This document shows, one piece after another, positions 1-8,594 of a stretch of 64,000 nt of DNA; within the stretch, counting starts at the first letter, position 1; each line of letters opens with the position of its first letter. The translations under genes and the position numbers were made by a program. The stretch spans positions 4,836,001-4,900,000 of the forward strand of contig CP082230.1 in assembly GCA_019856515.1 (NCBI GenBank), given 5' to 3'. Origin of the DNA: Prolixibacteraceae bacterium. Its GTDB lineage: Bacteria; Bacteroidota; Bacteroidia; Bacteroidales; Prolixibacteraceae. The notes below the pieces were generated by a model. That model was not told where the DNA came from. It did not search any database and worked only from the letters and a program-made list of their open reading frames with translations.

Positions 1-2
1 AT

Positions 3-1268
3 GGCGTAATAAAGTATCATACCAAACACTATGGTGCTCCTGATAAATTTAACTACCATGACTTTATTCCTATGTTTAAAGCATCACAGTTTGACGCCAA
101 TGAGTGGGCTGGGCTTTTTAAAACAGCAGGTGCAAAATTTGCTGGTCTTGTCGCAATTCATCATGATGGGTTTGCGATGTGGGATAGTAAAGTGAATCCA
201 TGGAACAGTAAAGATAAAGGTCCACACAAAGATATTGTTGGCGACATGGCAAAAGCCCTGCGTAAAAATGATATGAAATTAATAACGACCTTCCATCATG
301 CTAGAAATAGACAAAGACATGAAGGCGATTCGACAAAATGGTTTAACTACAATAGCCATTTTGCATACCATCCTGACTATGCTACTTCATCAACCGACCC
401 AGACACTGCTAAATTTTATGGTAACCTTCCAGAGGAGCAGTTCGATGAATATTGGTTCCAGCAAATTAAAGAGGTGACGGATCAATATAGTCCTGATATC
501 ATATGGTTTGATTCGTGGTTAAACTTAATCCCAGATGCCTATAGAAGAAAAGCGGTAGCCTACTTCTTCAACAAGTCAAAAGAGAAGAATCCAGATGCCT
601 TGATTATTAGTAAGCAGAATGATCTGCCTCATGGAATCGGGGTTCTAGATATAGAACAAGGAGGAAAGAAAGATCTCTCAGAGTCTGTATGGCTTAGTGA
701 CTTTACTTTAAGCAAGAACTCTTGGTGTTATGTCAAAGGTCAAAAATATAAGTCTGCCACTTTGATTGTTCGAAATATGATTGATGTTTGGAGTAAAAAC
801 GGAATTGTTCTTCTGAATATCTCTCCTACCGCAGATGGCGTTATTCCTCAAGAACAACGTGAGGTATTGACCACAATGGGAGAGTGGATGCATGCCAATG
901 CAGAAGCGGTGTATGAAACAAGACCTTTTGACTATTCAGGGTTTGGAACAGCAAAAGCTGAAGATGGACACTTTGGAGGACAATCATCAACAGTGAAATA
1001 CACGAAAGATGATGGTCGTTTTTTAATTTCGAAAGACCGAAAAACACTCTATCTATTTATGTTGGGTAAACCTGACGTGAATAGCGAAATTGAAATACGA
1101 GGATTAGCCAAACATGACTACTTCCCAGAAAATGGTATCAAAAAAATTACAGTACTTGGAGACAACACTCCTGTGAAATGGCATATGGCATTACGTAATT
1201 TCATTCTTACCGTTCCAGATAGTAAAATGAATGATATTGCGACAGTCTTTAAATTCGAATTAAATTAA
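3..1268 (+). CDS. Alpha-L-fucosidase, GH29 (5' end outside the window)
   Basis: Retaining exo-glycosidase that removes terminal alpha-L-fucose from fucosylated glycans such as algal fucans or host glycans. The reading frame is open to the window edge (YHTKHYG, then DFIPMFK before the first visible Met at 72), so the N-terminus and any signal peptide are missing. GH29 hallmarks in order are KAGAK-like FKTAGAKFAGLVAIHHDGF, MWDSKVNPW, a TTFHHAR segment, and PDIIWFDSW, whose Asp (nt 510-512) is in the place of the family nucleophile. The C-terminal ~100 residues look like the usual beta-sandwich. Family assignment is firm; exact substrate is not visible. It is followed by a hairpin at 1301-1338 and probably ends its transcription unit. 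Confidence 0.93.
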   Translation, partial: GVIKYHTKHYGAPDKFNYHDFIPMFKASQFDANEWAGLFKTAGAKFAGLVAIHHDGFAMWDSKVNPWNSKDKGPHKDIVGDMAKALRKNDMKLITTFHHARNRQRHEGDSTKWFNYNSHFAYHPDYATSSTDPDTAKFYGNLPEEQFDEYWFQQIKEVTDQYSPDIIWFDSWLNLIPDAYRRKAVAYFFNKSKEKNPDALIISKQNDLPHGIGVLDIEQGGKKDLSESVWLSDFTLSKNSWCYVKGQKYKSATLIVRNMIDVWSKNGIVLLNISPTADGVIPQEQREVLTTMGEWMHANAEAVYETRPFDYSGFGTAKAEDGHFGGQSSTVKYTKDDGRFLISKDRKTLYLFMLGKPDVNSEIEIRGLAKHDYFPENGIKKITVLGDNTPVKWHMALRNFILTVPDSKMNDIATVFKFELN

Positions 1269-1300
1269 GCAACGACTTAATCTGAAAATAATTGATAAAT

Positions 1301-1338
1301 GTCTCCATATGATGTACCATGTGACATCCTATGGAGAC
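1301..1338. terminator. Strong stem-loop downstream of the fucosidase gene
   Basis: Two 15-bp arms starting GTCTCCAT and ending ATGGAGAC pair with one mismatch around an 8-nt loop. There is no long T run, only a pyrimidine-rich stretch, so it may be a terminator or a transcript-end stabiliser. The rest of the gap up to 1646 is AT-rich; I see only a TATATTTG -7-like box at 1601-1608 with no good -33 partner, 39 bases upstream of feoAB. The short ORFs drawn here look like chance. Confidence 0.55.
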
Positions 1339-1646
1339 TACTTCTCCTCTTTAGGCTTACCTTTTGTATTATCTGTAGCACACTGCGCTCTCTTACTTTT
1401 GATAATACGGCCAATGGTACATTTAATCTTCTCTTTCCCTTTTCTTATCCGTGCCATCTCATCCTCACTTTTTCTACTCTTTTCCATAATATAGGGATTT
1501 TGTCTCGTCTATTTCAATCGAGTGAATTAACAATGTAAAATTATTTAATCATACTTCACATATTGTTATTAATCTCTAGTCTAAATTAACACAAAAAACC
1601 TATATTTGTTTATATTTAATCTAGATAGAACATCAACAAGCCAAAT

Positions 1647-4016
1647 ATGCACTTATCAGAGGTAAGCCATAATCAGAAAGTATATGTAGAGTCTATTGGG
1701 GGAGACCAAGACATCAAACAACGACTCTATGAGCATGGTATTTCAAAAGGAACAGAGTTAATAAGGATCAAATCAGCACCACTACAAGATCCTGTAGAAT
1801 TCAAAGTAGGGGGGAACCACCTTTTTATTCGTAAAAATGATCTAGCATACATTCAAGTAACAGATTCCTACGTAGAGAAAGATAAAAAAAAGAAGCTTAA
1901 TACAAAACTGAAACAAAAAGAGAACCAAAATAATAGTAAAGAGATTAAGGTTGCACTGGTGGGACACCCTAATAGTGGAAAGAGTACTATCTTCAATCGA
2001 CTGACCAAATCTAATGTAAAGATTGCCAACTATAACGGGGTAACCGTGGAAGTCAAACGTGCCAAGATATCATTCGGTGGCTATGACATTACTTTTATTG
2101 ACCTGCCTGGTCTGTACTCAATGAGTCCATACTCTCCTGAGGAGATTGCCACTCGAGATCTACTACTGGATGAGAGACCCGATATGATCCTAAATATCGT
2201 GAACCACACAAATTTAGAGAAAGATCTTGTCTTGACAATGGAACTTATGGAGCTTGAGATTCCAACGATTCTCGTGCTCAATATGAAGGATGAGTTCGAT
2301 CGTTTAGAGGGGCAAATGAACTACATGACGCTGTCCGAGACCATTCAAATGAAGGTGGTTACCACCAATGGTAAAGCCAAGAACAACCGCGCCTTACTCC
2401 TCGAAAGCATTGTATCTCGCTTTGAAGAGAATAGCTATTCCTTTGTTCGTCCAAACTATACCGAGGATATAGAGAAACAGCTAGCTTCGACCGGCGCAAA
2501 AGCCTCTAAAGAGAAGACCTTCTTCGAGTCGTTAAGTCGTATCGAATCCATCGGAACTATAGAAAAGATCAAAGAGCAGAGAAAAGAATTCATCTCACAA
2601 CTTCTTCTTATTTGTGGTTACAAACACCTTAATGCAATTGACTACAAAACCGTCTCTCAAAAAATAGACGAAGTCGTTACAAATAAATACATCGGGCTAC
2701 CTCTACTTCTCTTGTTGATGACCTGCATGTTCTATGTGACTTTCTCTTTAGGTGCCTATCCTGCAGATGCGCTAGAGAGCCTGATAGCCATGGGAAGCCA
2801 CTGGATCGACACAGTTATGTTCGACGGGGTACTCAAAGATTTCCTATTAGGAGGAATTGTCCAAGGTATCGGAGCCGTACTGGTCTTCCTTCCAAGCATA
2901 TTGATACTATTTTTCTTTACCACCCTGTTCGAAGACTCTGGGTATATGGCACGTGCCATATTCATTGTTGATAGGGTGATGAAAAGGTGGGGGTTACAAG
3001 GAAATGCATTTGTGCCACTACTTATGGGATTTGGATGTAATGTTCCAGCAATCATGGCCACACGAACCATCAAACAGACCAACGAACGCATCCGAACCAT
3101 GTTGGTTGTACCGTTAATGTCATGTAGCGCAAGAATACCTGTCTACATCCTATTCACCGCATCTCTATTCTCAAATTACAGAACAATCATTATCATTGGT
3201 CTCTACCTTCTAGGGATCATCATTGGTCTAATAGTATCTAAGATTCTTCAAAAAAGTATACTACCATCCACCACCACCCCTTTTATCTATGAACTGCCTC
3301 CCTATAGAATGCCAAGTTCACGTAATATGGCCTTCCAACTGTGGGATAAAACACGAAACTATCTACAGAAGATCGGAACCACTATTCTGCTTGGTGTGAT
3401 CCTTATCTGGACCTTAAGCTATATTTCTGCGGACACCAAAGAGAGCGAATGGTTAGATTTCCAAATGGCACAGCTGGATCAAAGCCACCAAATTAATATA
3501 AAAGAGAAAGATAATTATAGTCACAGCGAATGGCTCTACCTCGAAGGGTCTTATATGAAAAGTCGCCATGAATATGAAGTTCTCAAACAAAAAACACAAC
3601 TAGAGAGCTCTGCCTTAGGACAAATCGGTCAGTGGATGGTTCCAGTGATGAAACCGCTTGGATTTGATTGGAAAATGAGTGTCGCCCTATTGGCTGGCGT
3701 TTCAGCCAAAGAGATCGTCGTAAGTACCTTAGGTATACTATACCAAATCGACACCGTCGCCGATGGTGAGATGAGTCTTACACATGTTGTCTCGGCCTCT
3801 TTAGAACAGAACAATGACAACCATCAAATGGCAATACTTAGTGGGATCTCATTCCTTATCTTTATTCTAATCTACTTTCCTTGTCTAGGAGTGCTATCCT
3901 CCATCAAAGCCGAAACCAGTAGTTGGGGTTGGGCCATATTTACATTAGTCTACACTTCTGGACTGGCCTATCTTCTATCCTTAATGGTCTTTCAGATAGG
4001 AAAGCTATTCATCTAG
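1647..4016 (+). CDS. feoB: Ferrous iron transporter, FeoA-FeoB fusion
   Basis: Inner-membrane Fe(II) importer. Residues 1-75 form a FeoA SH3-like domain, then a lysine-rich linker (77-100), then the FeoB G-domain: G1 GHPNSGKST at 106-114, G3 DLPG at 152-155 and G4 NMKD near 212. A helical GDI region and then the polytopic permease with two Gate/FeoB-core blocks follow (for example GFGCNVPAIMATR and the related C-terminal LLAGVSAKEIVVS). At 789 residues it is complete for a fused protein. FeoA-FeoB fusions are usual in Bacteroidota. The start gives the full FeoA domain. No Fur box was recognised by eye. Transcription should stop at the bidirectional hairpin at 4046-4098. Confidence 0.96.
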   Translation: MHLSEVSHNQKVYVESIGGDQDIKQRLYEHGISKGTELIRIKSAPLQDPVEFKVGGNHLFIRKNDLAYIQVTDSYVEKDKKKKLNTKLKQKENQNNSKEIKVALVGHPNSGKSTIFNRLTKSNVKIANYNGVTVEVKRAKISFGGYDITFIDLPGLYSMSPYSPEEIATRDLLLDERPDMILNIVNHTNLEKDLVLTMELMELEIPTILVLNMKDEFDRLEGQMNYMTLSETIQMKVVTTNGKAKNNRALLLESIVSRFEENSYSFVRPNYTEDIEKQLASTGAKASKEKTFFESLSRIESIGTIEKIKEQRKEFISQLLLICGYKHLNAIDYKTVSQKIDEVVTNKYIGLPLLLLLMTCMFYVTFSLGAYPADALESLIAMGSHWIDTVMFDGVLKDFLLGGIVQGIGAVLVFLPSILILFFFTTLFEDSGYMARAIFIVDRVMKRWGLQGNAFVPLLMGFGCNVPAIMATRTIKQTNERIRTMLVVPLMSCSARIPVYILFTASLFSNYRTIIIIGLYLLGIIIGLIVSKILQKSILPSTTTPFIYELPPYRMPSSRNMAFQLWDKTRNYLQKIGTTILLGVILIWTLSYISADTKESEWLDFQMAQLDQSHQINIKEKDNYSHSEWLYLEGSYMKSRHEYEVLKQKTQLESSALGQIGQWMVPVMKPLGFDWKMSVALLAGVSAKEIVVSTLGILYQIDTVADGEMSLTHVVSASLEQNNDNHQMAILSGISFLIFILIYFPCLGVLSSIKAETSSWGWAIFTLVYTSGLAYLLSLMVFQIGKLFI

Positions 4017-4045
4017 GTCGATGCCATAAAATAGAACAAAAAGCG

Positions 4046-4098
4046 AAAATACGATATGAAAGAGAGAGACGATAGATCACTCTTTTATGTCGTATTTT
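4046..4098. terminator. Bidirectional terminator between feoAB and the sigma-factor operon
   Basis: Arms 4046-4064 and 4080-4098 (AAAATACGA... against ...TCGTATTTT) pair at 17 of 19 positions around a 15-nt loop, with A and T runs on the two outer sides. It sits between convergent genes and overlaps the last codon of the minus-strand gene. Confidence 0.75.
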
Positions 4099-4445
4099 TG
4101 TGTCATATACTTCATCACCACTTCGTTGAGGAAACTAACATATACTATCAGGAAAATAACAGAACCGATAACTACACCTTTGGAGACCAAAATCTCCTGT
4201 GTCGTAGAGATCTCATCAGGAGAACCAAACAGAAATGCAGCCACACCAATAAGCAACAACATACCGATAAATAAACACTGACCTCCCCAATGTTTAAAGA
4301 AAAGTTTCCAACTCTCCTTCGAAACCGCTTTTTGGGTCACACGGCTCGCAAAGTTAGATGGCAAAACCATCTTATTCTTACTCTCATTAAATGTCATCGA
4401 TATCAACTGATCGATCTCTCTATTTTGATCTTTTATCTCTTTCAT
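4077..4445 (-). CDS. Small two-TM membrane protein coupled to an ECF sigma factor
   Basis: A 122-residue protein of unknown family. The N-terminal ~50 residues are charged and helical (DQLISMTFNESK), followed by two hydrophobic segments at about 55-72 (FIGMLLLIGVAAFLFG) and 88-105 (GVVIGSVIFLIVYVSFL). The start codon overlaps the sigma-factor stop as ATGA (4442-4445), so the two are translationally coupled. By position and topology it could be the membrane anti-sigma partner: a short cytoplasmic N-terminal segment with a membrane anchor. I see no zinc-binding HxxxCxxC motif, so this is inference from context only. Confidence 0.75.
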   Translation of the reverse strand: MKEIKDQNREIDQLISMTFNESKNKMVLPSNFASRVTQKAVSKESWKLFFKHWGGQCLFIGMLLLIGVAAFLFGSPDEISTTQEILVSKGVVIGSVIFLIVYVSFLNEVVMKYMTQKYDIKE

Positions 4446-5011
4446 ACCCTCTCTATTTTCAACCCCTTTTTATACCTCTTCTCTACAATCTCTTTCACCT
4501 TCGCTCTAGCCCTATTCAGATTCGACTTTACCGACCCTAACGGAATGCCCGTAATATCCACAATCTCCTCATAGGTAAACTCTTCGGTATAGAATAAATT
4601 CATCAACCCTTGATATTTAGGGGGTATTAGTGCAATAGCATTCGAAATAACCTCTCTCTTCTCCTCCGTCTCAAGTCTACTAAAAAAATTATCCTCCGCA
4701 AAATGAGATTCATTTTCATTTGAAACCTCATCATATTCTACAAAATACACATGCCTCTTACGCATAAAATCCACCGAATACCTCCATGCCACAGAAGCAA
4801 TCCACGTAGACAACTTCGACGCTTCCCTGAATGTGCCGATTTGCTGGTAGATTTTGATAAAGATATCTTGAGCCACATCCTCTACATCCGAAGCGTGTAC
4901 CCCCATCTTCCATATCATATGAAAAACCAGCTTCTGGTACTTGTTGACCAAAAACTCGAAGGCATGCCCATTTCCTCTCTTTATCTGTATTACAAGCGTT
5001 TTATCATCCAT
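4442..5011 (-). CDS. ECF-type RNA polymerase sigma factor
   Basis: A 189-residue sigma-70 family protein with only regions 2 and 4. Region 2 is seen in AFEFLVNKYQKLVFHM and VEDVAQDIFIKIY (region 2.2) and STWIASVAWRYSVDFMRKR (2.3-2.4). Region 4 is seen in ALIPPKYQGLMNLFY and YEEIVDITGIPLGSVKSNL, the recognition helix-turn-helix. It is the first gene of a two-gene operon with the membrane protein that overlaps its stop codon. The target regulon is not visible; the divergent side is the repeat tract beginning near 5040. Confidence 0.93.
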   Translation of the reverse strand: MDDKTLVIQIKRGNGHAFEFLVNKYQKLVFHMIWKMGVHASDVEDVAQDIFIKIYQQIGTFREASKLSTWIASVAWRYSVDFMRKRHVYFVEYDEVSNENESHFAEDNFFSRLETEEKREVISNAIALIPPKYQGLMNLFYTEEFTYEEIVDITGIPLGSVKSNLNRARAKVKEIVEKRYKKGLKIERV

Positions 5012-5237
5012 AACATTTAGAAGACGAAAAAGATATCCTTAAGGTTTCAAAACAGCTAAACTTTTTTTAATAATAATCAAAAAAAACCTTTCCCCACTCC
5101 AATCCACACCTTTCTCCTCCTCCAAACAGCCCCCCAAACATAACCTACAACCCAACACCACCTCCTACCATCCCCAACGCCATATTTCCCTTTCTCCAAC
5201 ACCATGCCTTTCTATAGGATTACAAGCTACCTTCCCC

Positions 5238-5455
5238 TGCCTTTCCCCCAACTTAATCCATCCCTAATCCGTCTTTAAACCGTCCCTAACCCGTCCTTTG
5301 TCCATGATTCCTCCATCATTGATCCATGGTTCAGTCATCAAAAACCCCGAAATCGATGGACAAACCATGGAGGAACCATGGCTGAACCATGGACAAAGGA
5401 CGGATTAAGGGCTTATTAGGGATGGATTTAAGACGGGTTAAGTCAGGGGAAGGTC
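5238..5455. repeat. Large imperfect palindrome rich in CCATGG motifs
   Basis: The left half (about 5238-5340) contains CCCCCAACTTAATCC, GTCCTTTGTCCATG and GATCCATGGTTCAG. The right half (about 5355-5453) carries their approximate reverse complements, CTGAACCATGGAC, AAAGGACGG and GGGTTAAGTCAGGGG. Short CCATGG palindromes recur inside it. The surrounding 5040-5580 stretch holds no gene that I can support. It is the leftmost part of the palindromic tract that continues to 7400. Confidence 0.6.
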
Positions 5456-5588
5456 GCATGAATGCATGAGGAAAGTATAATTACAGTGATTTAAAAACAG
5501 TATATTTAAAATCACTACGAAAAATAACCCAGACAGAGTTTAATTTACACTACCACGGATCAATGGACCAGCTTGATTTTCATGGATC

Positions 5589-6171
5589 TTTTTGATGCAA
5601 TGAATTTTAATGTTTCAATATTCCCTGAAAGGGAAACCGAACTTAGCCCAATGGTGTAATGTATATGAAGTGCTTTAGCTCTGAATATAAAATGGAGCCT
5701 TGGGTAGTATGTTGCTCCACCAACCATGGGCTGAAGGCCTGGCCCTGTTATCGAGGTAGAATTGTTATTGAATATGGTATAATGTTTTGGGCCAGGCTTT
5801 CAGCCTTTGATGTTGGATGGGTATTGTTTACCCAAGGCTCCATCCGATATAATGCGCTACTGCGCATTATGTGGATTCCACCGTTGGGCTAGGTTCGGTT
5901 TCCCTTTCAGGGAAAGTTGAAGAGTGGTGTTATGGTTGAGGTTTCCCTCTCGTGCCAAGGTATTGGCACAAACTAAGCATTATTTGTTGTGGAATGGATG
6001 ACATTGTTGTGTGGTGGTTTGTGCCAATTCATTGGCACGCCTTGCGCCTAGGGTTGATGTATGGTTGCCGAGTTGGAGTTCAGTGTTTCCTGTGTTTGAG
6101 ATTATTACGGCTTAGGGTTGTTGTGTACGAATGGAACACCTATGATACTGATGTAACGGGCTATTTCGGAT
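5589..6171. repeat. R1 palindromic repeat, copy 1
   Basis: First of three direct copies of a long repeat that starts TTTTTGATGCAATGAATTTT. The first ~330 bases form nested inverted repeats: an outer arm (TCCCTGAAAGGGAAACCGAAC, in the right arm as GTTCGGTTTCCCTTTCAGG), a middle arm GGAGCCTTGGGTA/TACCCAAGGCTCC and an inner arm around GGCTGAAGGCCTGGCCC. A second hairpin built on GTGCCAAnnnnTTGGCAC follows (about 5952-6035). The open frames across it show no family resemblance and no conserved start, so I treat it as non-coding. Confidence 0.8.
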
Positions 6172-6689
6172 TTTTTGATGCAATGAATTTTAATGCTTCA
6201 ATATTCCCTGAAAGGGAAGCCGAACTTAGCCCAATGGTGTAATGGTATATGAAGTGCTTTAGCTCTGAATATAAAATGGATCCTTGGGTAGTATGTTGCT
6301 CCACCAACCAAGGGCTGAAGGCCTGGCCCTGTTATCGAGGTAGAATTGTTATTGGATATGGTATAATGTTTTGGGTCAGGCTTTCAGCCTTTGATGTTGG
6401 AGGAGTATTGTTTACCCAACGATGGAATCCCTTTCAGGGAAAGTTGAAGAGTGGTGTTATGGTTTGTGTTTCCCTCACGTGCCAATGAATTGGCACAAAC
6501 TAAGCATTATTTGTTGTGGAATGGATGACATTGTTATGTGGTGGTTTGTGCCAATTCATTGGCACGCCTTGCGCCTAGGGTTGATGTATGGTTACCGAGT
6601 TGGAACTCAGTGTTTGAGATTATTACGGCTTAGGGTTGTTGTGTGCGAATGGAACACCTATGATACTGATGTAACGGGCTATTTCGGAT
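6172..6689. repeat. R1 palindromic repeat, copy 2 (internally shortened)
   Basis: Direct copy of the preceding unit with very high identity. It lacks about 65 bases of the right outer arm, including the ATAATGCGC hairpin: the text jumps from TTTACCCAA to CGATGGAATCCCTTTCAGGG. The GTGCCAATGAATTGGCAC hairpins are retained at about 6479-6565. Confidence 0.8.
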
Positions 6690-7113
6690 TTTTTGATACA
6701 ATGAATTTTAATGCTTCAATATTCCCTGAAAGGGAAGCCGAACTTAGCCCAATGGTGTAATGTATATGAAGTGCTTTAGCTCTGAATATAAAATGGAGCC
6801 TTGGGTAGTATATTGCTCCACCAACCAAGGGCTGAAGGCTTGGCCCTGTTATCGAGGTAGAATTGTTATTGAATATGGTATAATGTTTTGGGTCAGGCTT
6901 TCAGCCTTTGATGTTGGAGGGGTATTGTTTACCCAAGGCTCCATCCGATATAATGCGCTACTGCGCATTATGTGGATTCCACCGTTGGGCTAGGTTCGGT
7001 TTCCCTTTCAGGGAAAGTTGAAGAGTGGTGTTATGGTTTGTGTTTCCCTCACGTGCCAATGAATTGGCACGCCTTGCGGCTAGGGTTGATGTATGGTTGA
7101 TGCAAGGTAATTA
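6690..7113. repeat. R1 palindromic repeat, copy 3
   Basis: Third copy, with the complete nested hairpin: outer arms 6723-6757 and 6980-7014 (32 of 35 paired), middle arms 6795-6807 and 6930-6942 (13 of 13), inner arms about 6830-6846 and 6890-6906, and a small ATAATGCGC/GCGCATTAT hairpin at 6950-6971. The 3' part is shortened and runs directly into the R2 module. Confidence 0.8.
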
Positions 7114-7397
7114 TAGTCACGGATTCAATGGATAAGGCGGATTGACAAGAACCACTAAGACACTGACGGGGTCAAAGCGCAGGGATGGGACAGCTGCTGG
7201 GAATGGGGTGTTGCCGCTCGGCATCGTGTGTCAACCCTACCATCGAGCAACTTGCCCGTGATGCAACTTACGCTACGCAGATGAATACTACGGTTGTCGC
7301 TCTCTTGTGGTACGATGCCGAGCGGAGCTCAGCGTTCCCAGCGGTTGCGATTACGATTGCTGAAACGAGGCGATATAGTCACGAATTCAATGGATAA
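7114..7397. repeat. R2 hairpin module, left copy flanking the defence island
   Basis: GC-richer than its surroundings. It opens with TAGTCACGGATTCAATGG (7114) and closes with a near-identical TAGTCACGAATTCAATGG (7374-7391). Between them GCTGGGAA...CCGCTCGGCATCGT and ACGATGCCGAGCGG...TTCCCAGC form another long inverted repeat. The same module occurs three times at 17503-18470, on the other side of the island and in the same orientation. Confidence 0.8.
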
Positions 7398-7478
7398 AAC
7401 GATGATTTCGAACGTTTATTTTTGTTCATAAAATCACACATACAACGTTGTGAAACTTTACATCAAATCATTAATTTT

Positions 7479-7687
7479 ATGGATAAGTATTATGTGAATA
7501 AGAATGCACAGTTCAATGGAGATCACTCTTACATAAGAGTGATTGTTCACGTCTTCCAAATGTCGATAATTGTTTGAGCTTGGGAGAACATTATACATGT
7601 ACAAGTGCAATTAGTGTAGCGAAAGTAAAAGGCTATACAACAGCCGATGGTTGTTATTACTGTTGTAAAGCTTGTCACACGAGTTAA
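7479..7687 (+). pseudogene. Frameshifted small Cys-rich protein
   Basis: The ATG at 7479 opens MDKYYVNKNAQFNGDH. The frame is then lost near 7523-7530, and the neighbouring frame continues LHKSDCSRLP, CLSLGEHYTC and ADGCYYCCKACHTS to a TAA at 7685-7687. The joined product (about 69 residues) resembles a small Bacteroidota protein family that begins YYVN...NGDHEVH and ends GCYYCSKxCHT; this match is from memory. One missing base accounts for the break. It is followed by a near-perfect terminator, which supports it having been a real single-gene unit. Confidence 0.6.
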
Positions 7688-7688
7688 T

Positions 7689-7733
7689 TAAAATTTATCA
7701 GCGAATATGATACGTATTCGCTGATGAATTTTA
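7689..7733. terminator. Rho-independent terminator after the Cys-rich pseudogene
   Basis: Arms 7689-7707 (TAAAATTTATCAGCGAATA) and 7715-7733 pair at 18 of 19 positions around a 7-nt loop, with AT-rich ends. It could also serve the abiH fragment arriving from the opposite strand. Confidence 0.75.
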
Positions 7734-7773
7734 ACGTGGTTTTTATTAATCAGCTTATCATGTAAATAAATTA

Positions 7774-8594
7774 TTACAATTTAAAGAGGCGTTGGTTAAA
7801 ACAAACAAATATTCTGTCTTCCACCTCATTATTTTTGATTGCATCCATAAGTTTCGCTTTATCATTCTTATATTCACTCCTATAATGTCTTGTTTGACTA
7901 TTAATGATATTCATTTGTTCGTTTGTTTTGTACGAGTATAATATGATAATACACTTTTTATTTTTATTTAGATGTTCACCGATATACTCCCACCACCTTT
8001 TATCGGTTGCTCCGAGTGAAATGCCAAAAATGCAAATTATTTCGGAATCGGATATCTTTCCCAAAATAATGTTGTCTGATCCAGTATCTGACTCAACATT
8101 CTGTGACTCTTTCACAATTGCACTTAAGATATCTGGATCTTTTTGAAATTTGGTGTTTAATATTTGACTTGGATCATTTACCCCTAATATAGCATTGCGT
8201 TTTATTTTACCATGTATATGGTTGACTGTTCTGAAGTGGTATCGCCCAAAGGAATTACTATGGTTAGATGAACCTATTGGAATCAATTTATCAATATTAT
8301 TGGTGTAATTGAAAGTAATTATATCTATATTCTGTTTCTTGCTTTTATCGTCTTTGTATATACTTATTTTATCTCTTAGAATCGTTCTTTCAGAAAACCA
8401 CTCTTCAGGACTAATGAAGTTGTTGATAATTTTGGCATTAGGTCTTGTTTGTGAGTTAAATTCTTCATCTACAATCTCTAAATATTTCATGAGATGAAGG
8501 TGAATATCATCGATTATAGTCAGATATTCTATTTTATCAACTTTATTGGAATATCCTCCTAGGGCTAATTCTAAATCAGACCAATTGAATTTAC
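7774..8594 (-). pseudogene. abiH: AbiH-like abortive infection protein, C-terminal part (split by IS66)
   Basis: The 3' part of a gene whose 5' part lies at 10254-10427. Read on the minus strand from the insertion point it continues NWSDLELALGGYSNK and HLHLMKYLEIVDEEF, then 238 residues with FNYTNNIDKL, HIHGKI and IFGISLGATDKRWW, which are typical of AbiH-family phage-exclusion proteins. When the IS66 element and one target copy are removed, the two parts join in frame to give a 328-residue protein, a normal length for the family. The ATG at 8490 could start a truncated product, but that would lack the N-terminal GNGFD motif. Confidence 0.85.

Noticed and set aside
4056..4574. Plus-strand ORFs opposite the ECF operon
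   Set aside because: They are antisense to a sigma factor with clear regions 2 and 4 and its coupled membrane protein.
5659..6993. Open frames of 77-112 codons inside the R1 repeats
   Set aside because: They recur only because the DNA repeats, show no domain, have unusual Trp/Cys-rich composition and coincide with palindrome arms; the same palindromes are open on several frames.
5589..7397. Possible CRISPR array
   Set aside because: Units are hundreds of bases long and nearly identical throughout; there are no short repeats with unique spacers and no cas genes.
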